Assembly (NCBI GenBank): GCA_001805205.1
Contig: MHER01000083.1
Location: 1 to 5,805, forward strand
DNA: 5,805 bases
DNA from: Nitrospirae bacterium RIFCSPLOW2_12_42_9
Lineage (GTDB): Bacteria > Nitrospirota > 9FT-COMBO-42-15 > HDB-SIOI813
Direction: 5' to 3'
In this document: positions 5,654 to 5,805 of the stretch, piece after piece
How the letters are laid out: each line of letters opens with the position of its first letter
Position numbering within the stretch: the stretch's first letter is position 1
The notes under the pieces: generated by a model
What the model saw: only the letters and a program-made list of their open reading frames with translations
The model's database searches: none
Told to the model about the DNA's origin: nothing
Program-made: the position numbers and the translations under genes

Positions 5654-5704
5654 TGAAAATGCATAGCGAGCGCAATCCCTGCAGATTGCTGCAGGGAGCT
5701 TCAA
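5654..5704 (+). repeat. Dispersed 51-base hairpin repeat, copy 2
   Basis: This is the partner of 371-421 and starts 8 bases after the mutase stop codon. Here the stem is more complete: CCCTGCAG (5677-5684) and CTGCAGGG (5689-5696) pair perfectly around ATTG, and T5676-A5697 extends the stem to nine pairs. The four differences from copy 1 are at the bases equivalent to 384, 402, 412 and 415. The conserved flanks, including GAAAATGCATA and CGAGCGCAAT, show that the repeat is more than its palindrome. No coding potential is seen. It may mark the 3' end of the mannose operon or protect the mRNA end. Confidence 0.87.
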
Positions 5705-5729
5705 ATATAAAGAAGTCCTCGCTTTATAT
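5705..5729. repeat. AT-rich inverted repeat next to repeat copy 2
   Basis: ATATAAAG (5705-5712) and CTTTATAT (5722-5729) are perfect inverted copies around a nine-base loop. The element begins directly after repeat copy 2 and has no counterpart after copy 1. It is weak as an RNA hairpin because of its A-T content. It overlaps, and is incompatible with, the possible terminator stem at 5718-5743. Confidence 0.45.
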
Positions 5730-5748
5730 ATGCTCCATGCGGGTTTTT
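5718..5748 (+). terminator. Weak possible terminator of the sugar-nucleotide operon
   Basis: CTCGC (5718-5722) can pair with GCGGG (5739-5743), with one G-U pair, and TTTTT follows at 5744-5748. The stem is short and the loop is 16 bases, so efficiency would be poor. The ending GCGGG plus T-run is terminator-like and the position after the operon is right. Readthrough into the next gene is equally possible. Confidence 0.25.
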
Positions 5749-5799
5749 GCACCTGTTAACTTATGTTTCAGATGTTTTAATACACTTAACATAATCCTC

Positions 5800-5805
5800 G
5801 GGAGG
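5800..5805 (+). promoter_or_regulatory. Ribosome binding site of a gene starting beyond the window
   Basis: GGGAGG ends the window and matches the strong sites used at 4128-4134 (GGGAGGA) and 1245-1250 (GGGAGA). A plus-strand start codon would be expected 6-9 bases further on. The roughly 155 bases between the mutase stop codon and this site contain only the repeat and hairpins listed. No open frame of note is seen there. Confidence 0.55.

Noticed and set aside
5447..5752. Minus-strand open frame over the mutase 3' end and repeat copy 2
   Set aside because: It is antisense to conserved mutase codons including the RPSNTQP loop, and its N-terminal part is encoded by non-coding repeat sequence.
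5767..5795. CATAAT at 5790-5795 as a -10 box for the next gene
   Set aside because: Transcription would then start at about 5802, inside the GGGAGG ribosome binding site, and the -35 region is poor.

Overview
The window looks like a piece of chromosome from an anaerobic or microaerophilic Gram-negative-type bacterium. It has moderate, slightly AT-rich composition, strong GGGAGG-type ribosome binding sites, a CooT-type nickel protein and envelope-sugar genes. The mix of families (DUF3842, CooT, and a conserved helical C-terminal tail known to me mainly from Nitrospirota and Desulfobacterota proteins) suggests one of those phyla. This is inference, and no marker gene in the window fixes the taxonomy.

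Layout. Positions 3-356 hold the 3' end of a plus-strand gene of unknown function that begins before the window. A 51-base repeat (371-421) follows. Next comes a minus-strand gene for a small four-helix DUF486/DMT-type membrane protein (425-751). A very short divergent intergenic stretch (752-797) contains a good minus-strand promoter and a possible overlapping plus-strand one. It leads into a DUF3842 gene (798-1226) and a CooT-family nickel-binding protein gene (1258-1455). A clear intrinsic terminator (1479-1516) closes that pair. A candidate promoter with an embedded perfect inverted repeat then precedes three co-directional sugar-nucleotide genes: a WbpE-like DegT/DnrJ/EryC1/StrS aminotransferase (1576-2679), a bifunctional mannose-1-phosphate guanylyltransferase/mannose-6-phosphate isomerase (2694-4109), and a phosphomannomutase/phosphoglucomutase (4143-5645). 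A second copy of the 51-base repeat (5654-5704) starts 8 bases after the last stop codon. A non-coding tail follows, ending in a strong ribosome binding site for a gene just outside the window.

How the genes work together. The last two genes can together take fructose-6-phosphate to GDP-mannose: isomerase domain, then mutase, then guanylyltransferase domain. The aminotransferase makes an amino sugar nucleotide, probably a 3-amino uronic acid type. The likely role is supplying precursors for O-antigen, capsule or another glycan. The DUF3842-CooT pair is a separate transcription unit, perhaps linked to nickel handling.

Most of the window is ordinary. The points most worth a second look are the two-copy hairpin repeat placed just after stop codons, the compact divergent promoter that may make the DUF3842 mRNA leaderless, and the DUF3842-CooT pairing. 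I found no evidence of a wholly new system, CRISPR array, RNA gene or insertion sequence.
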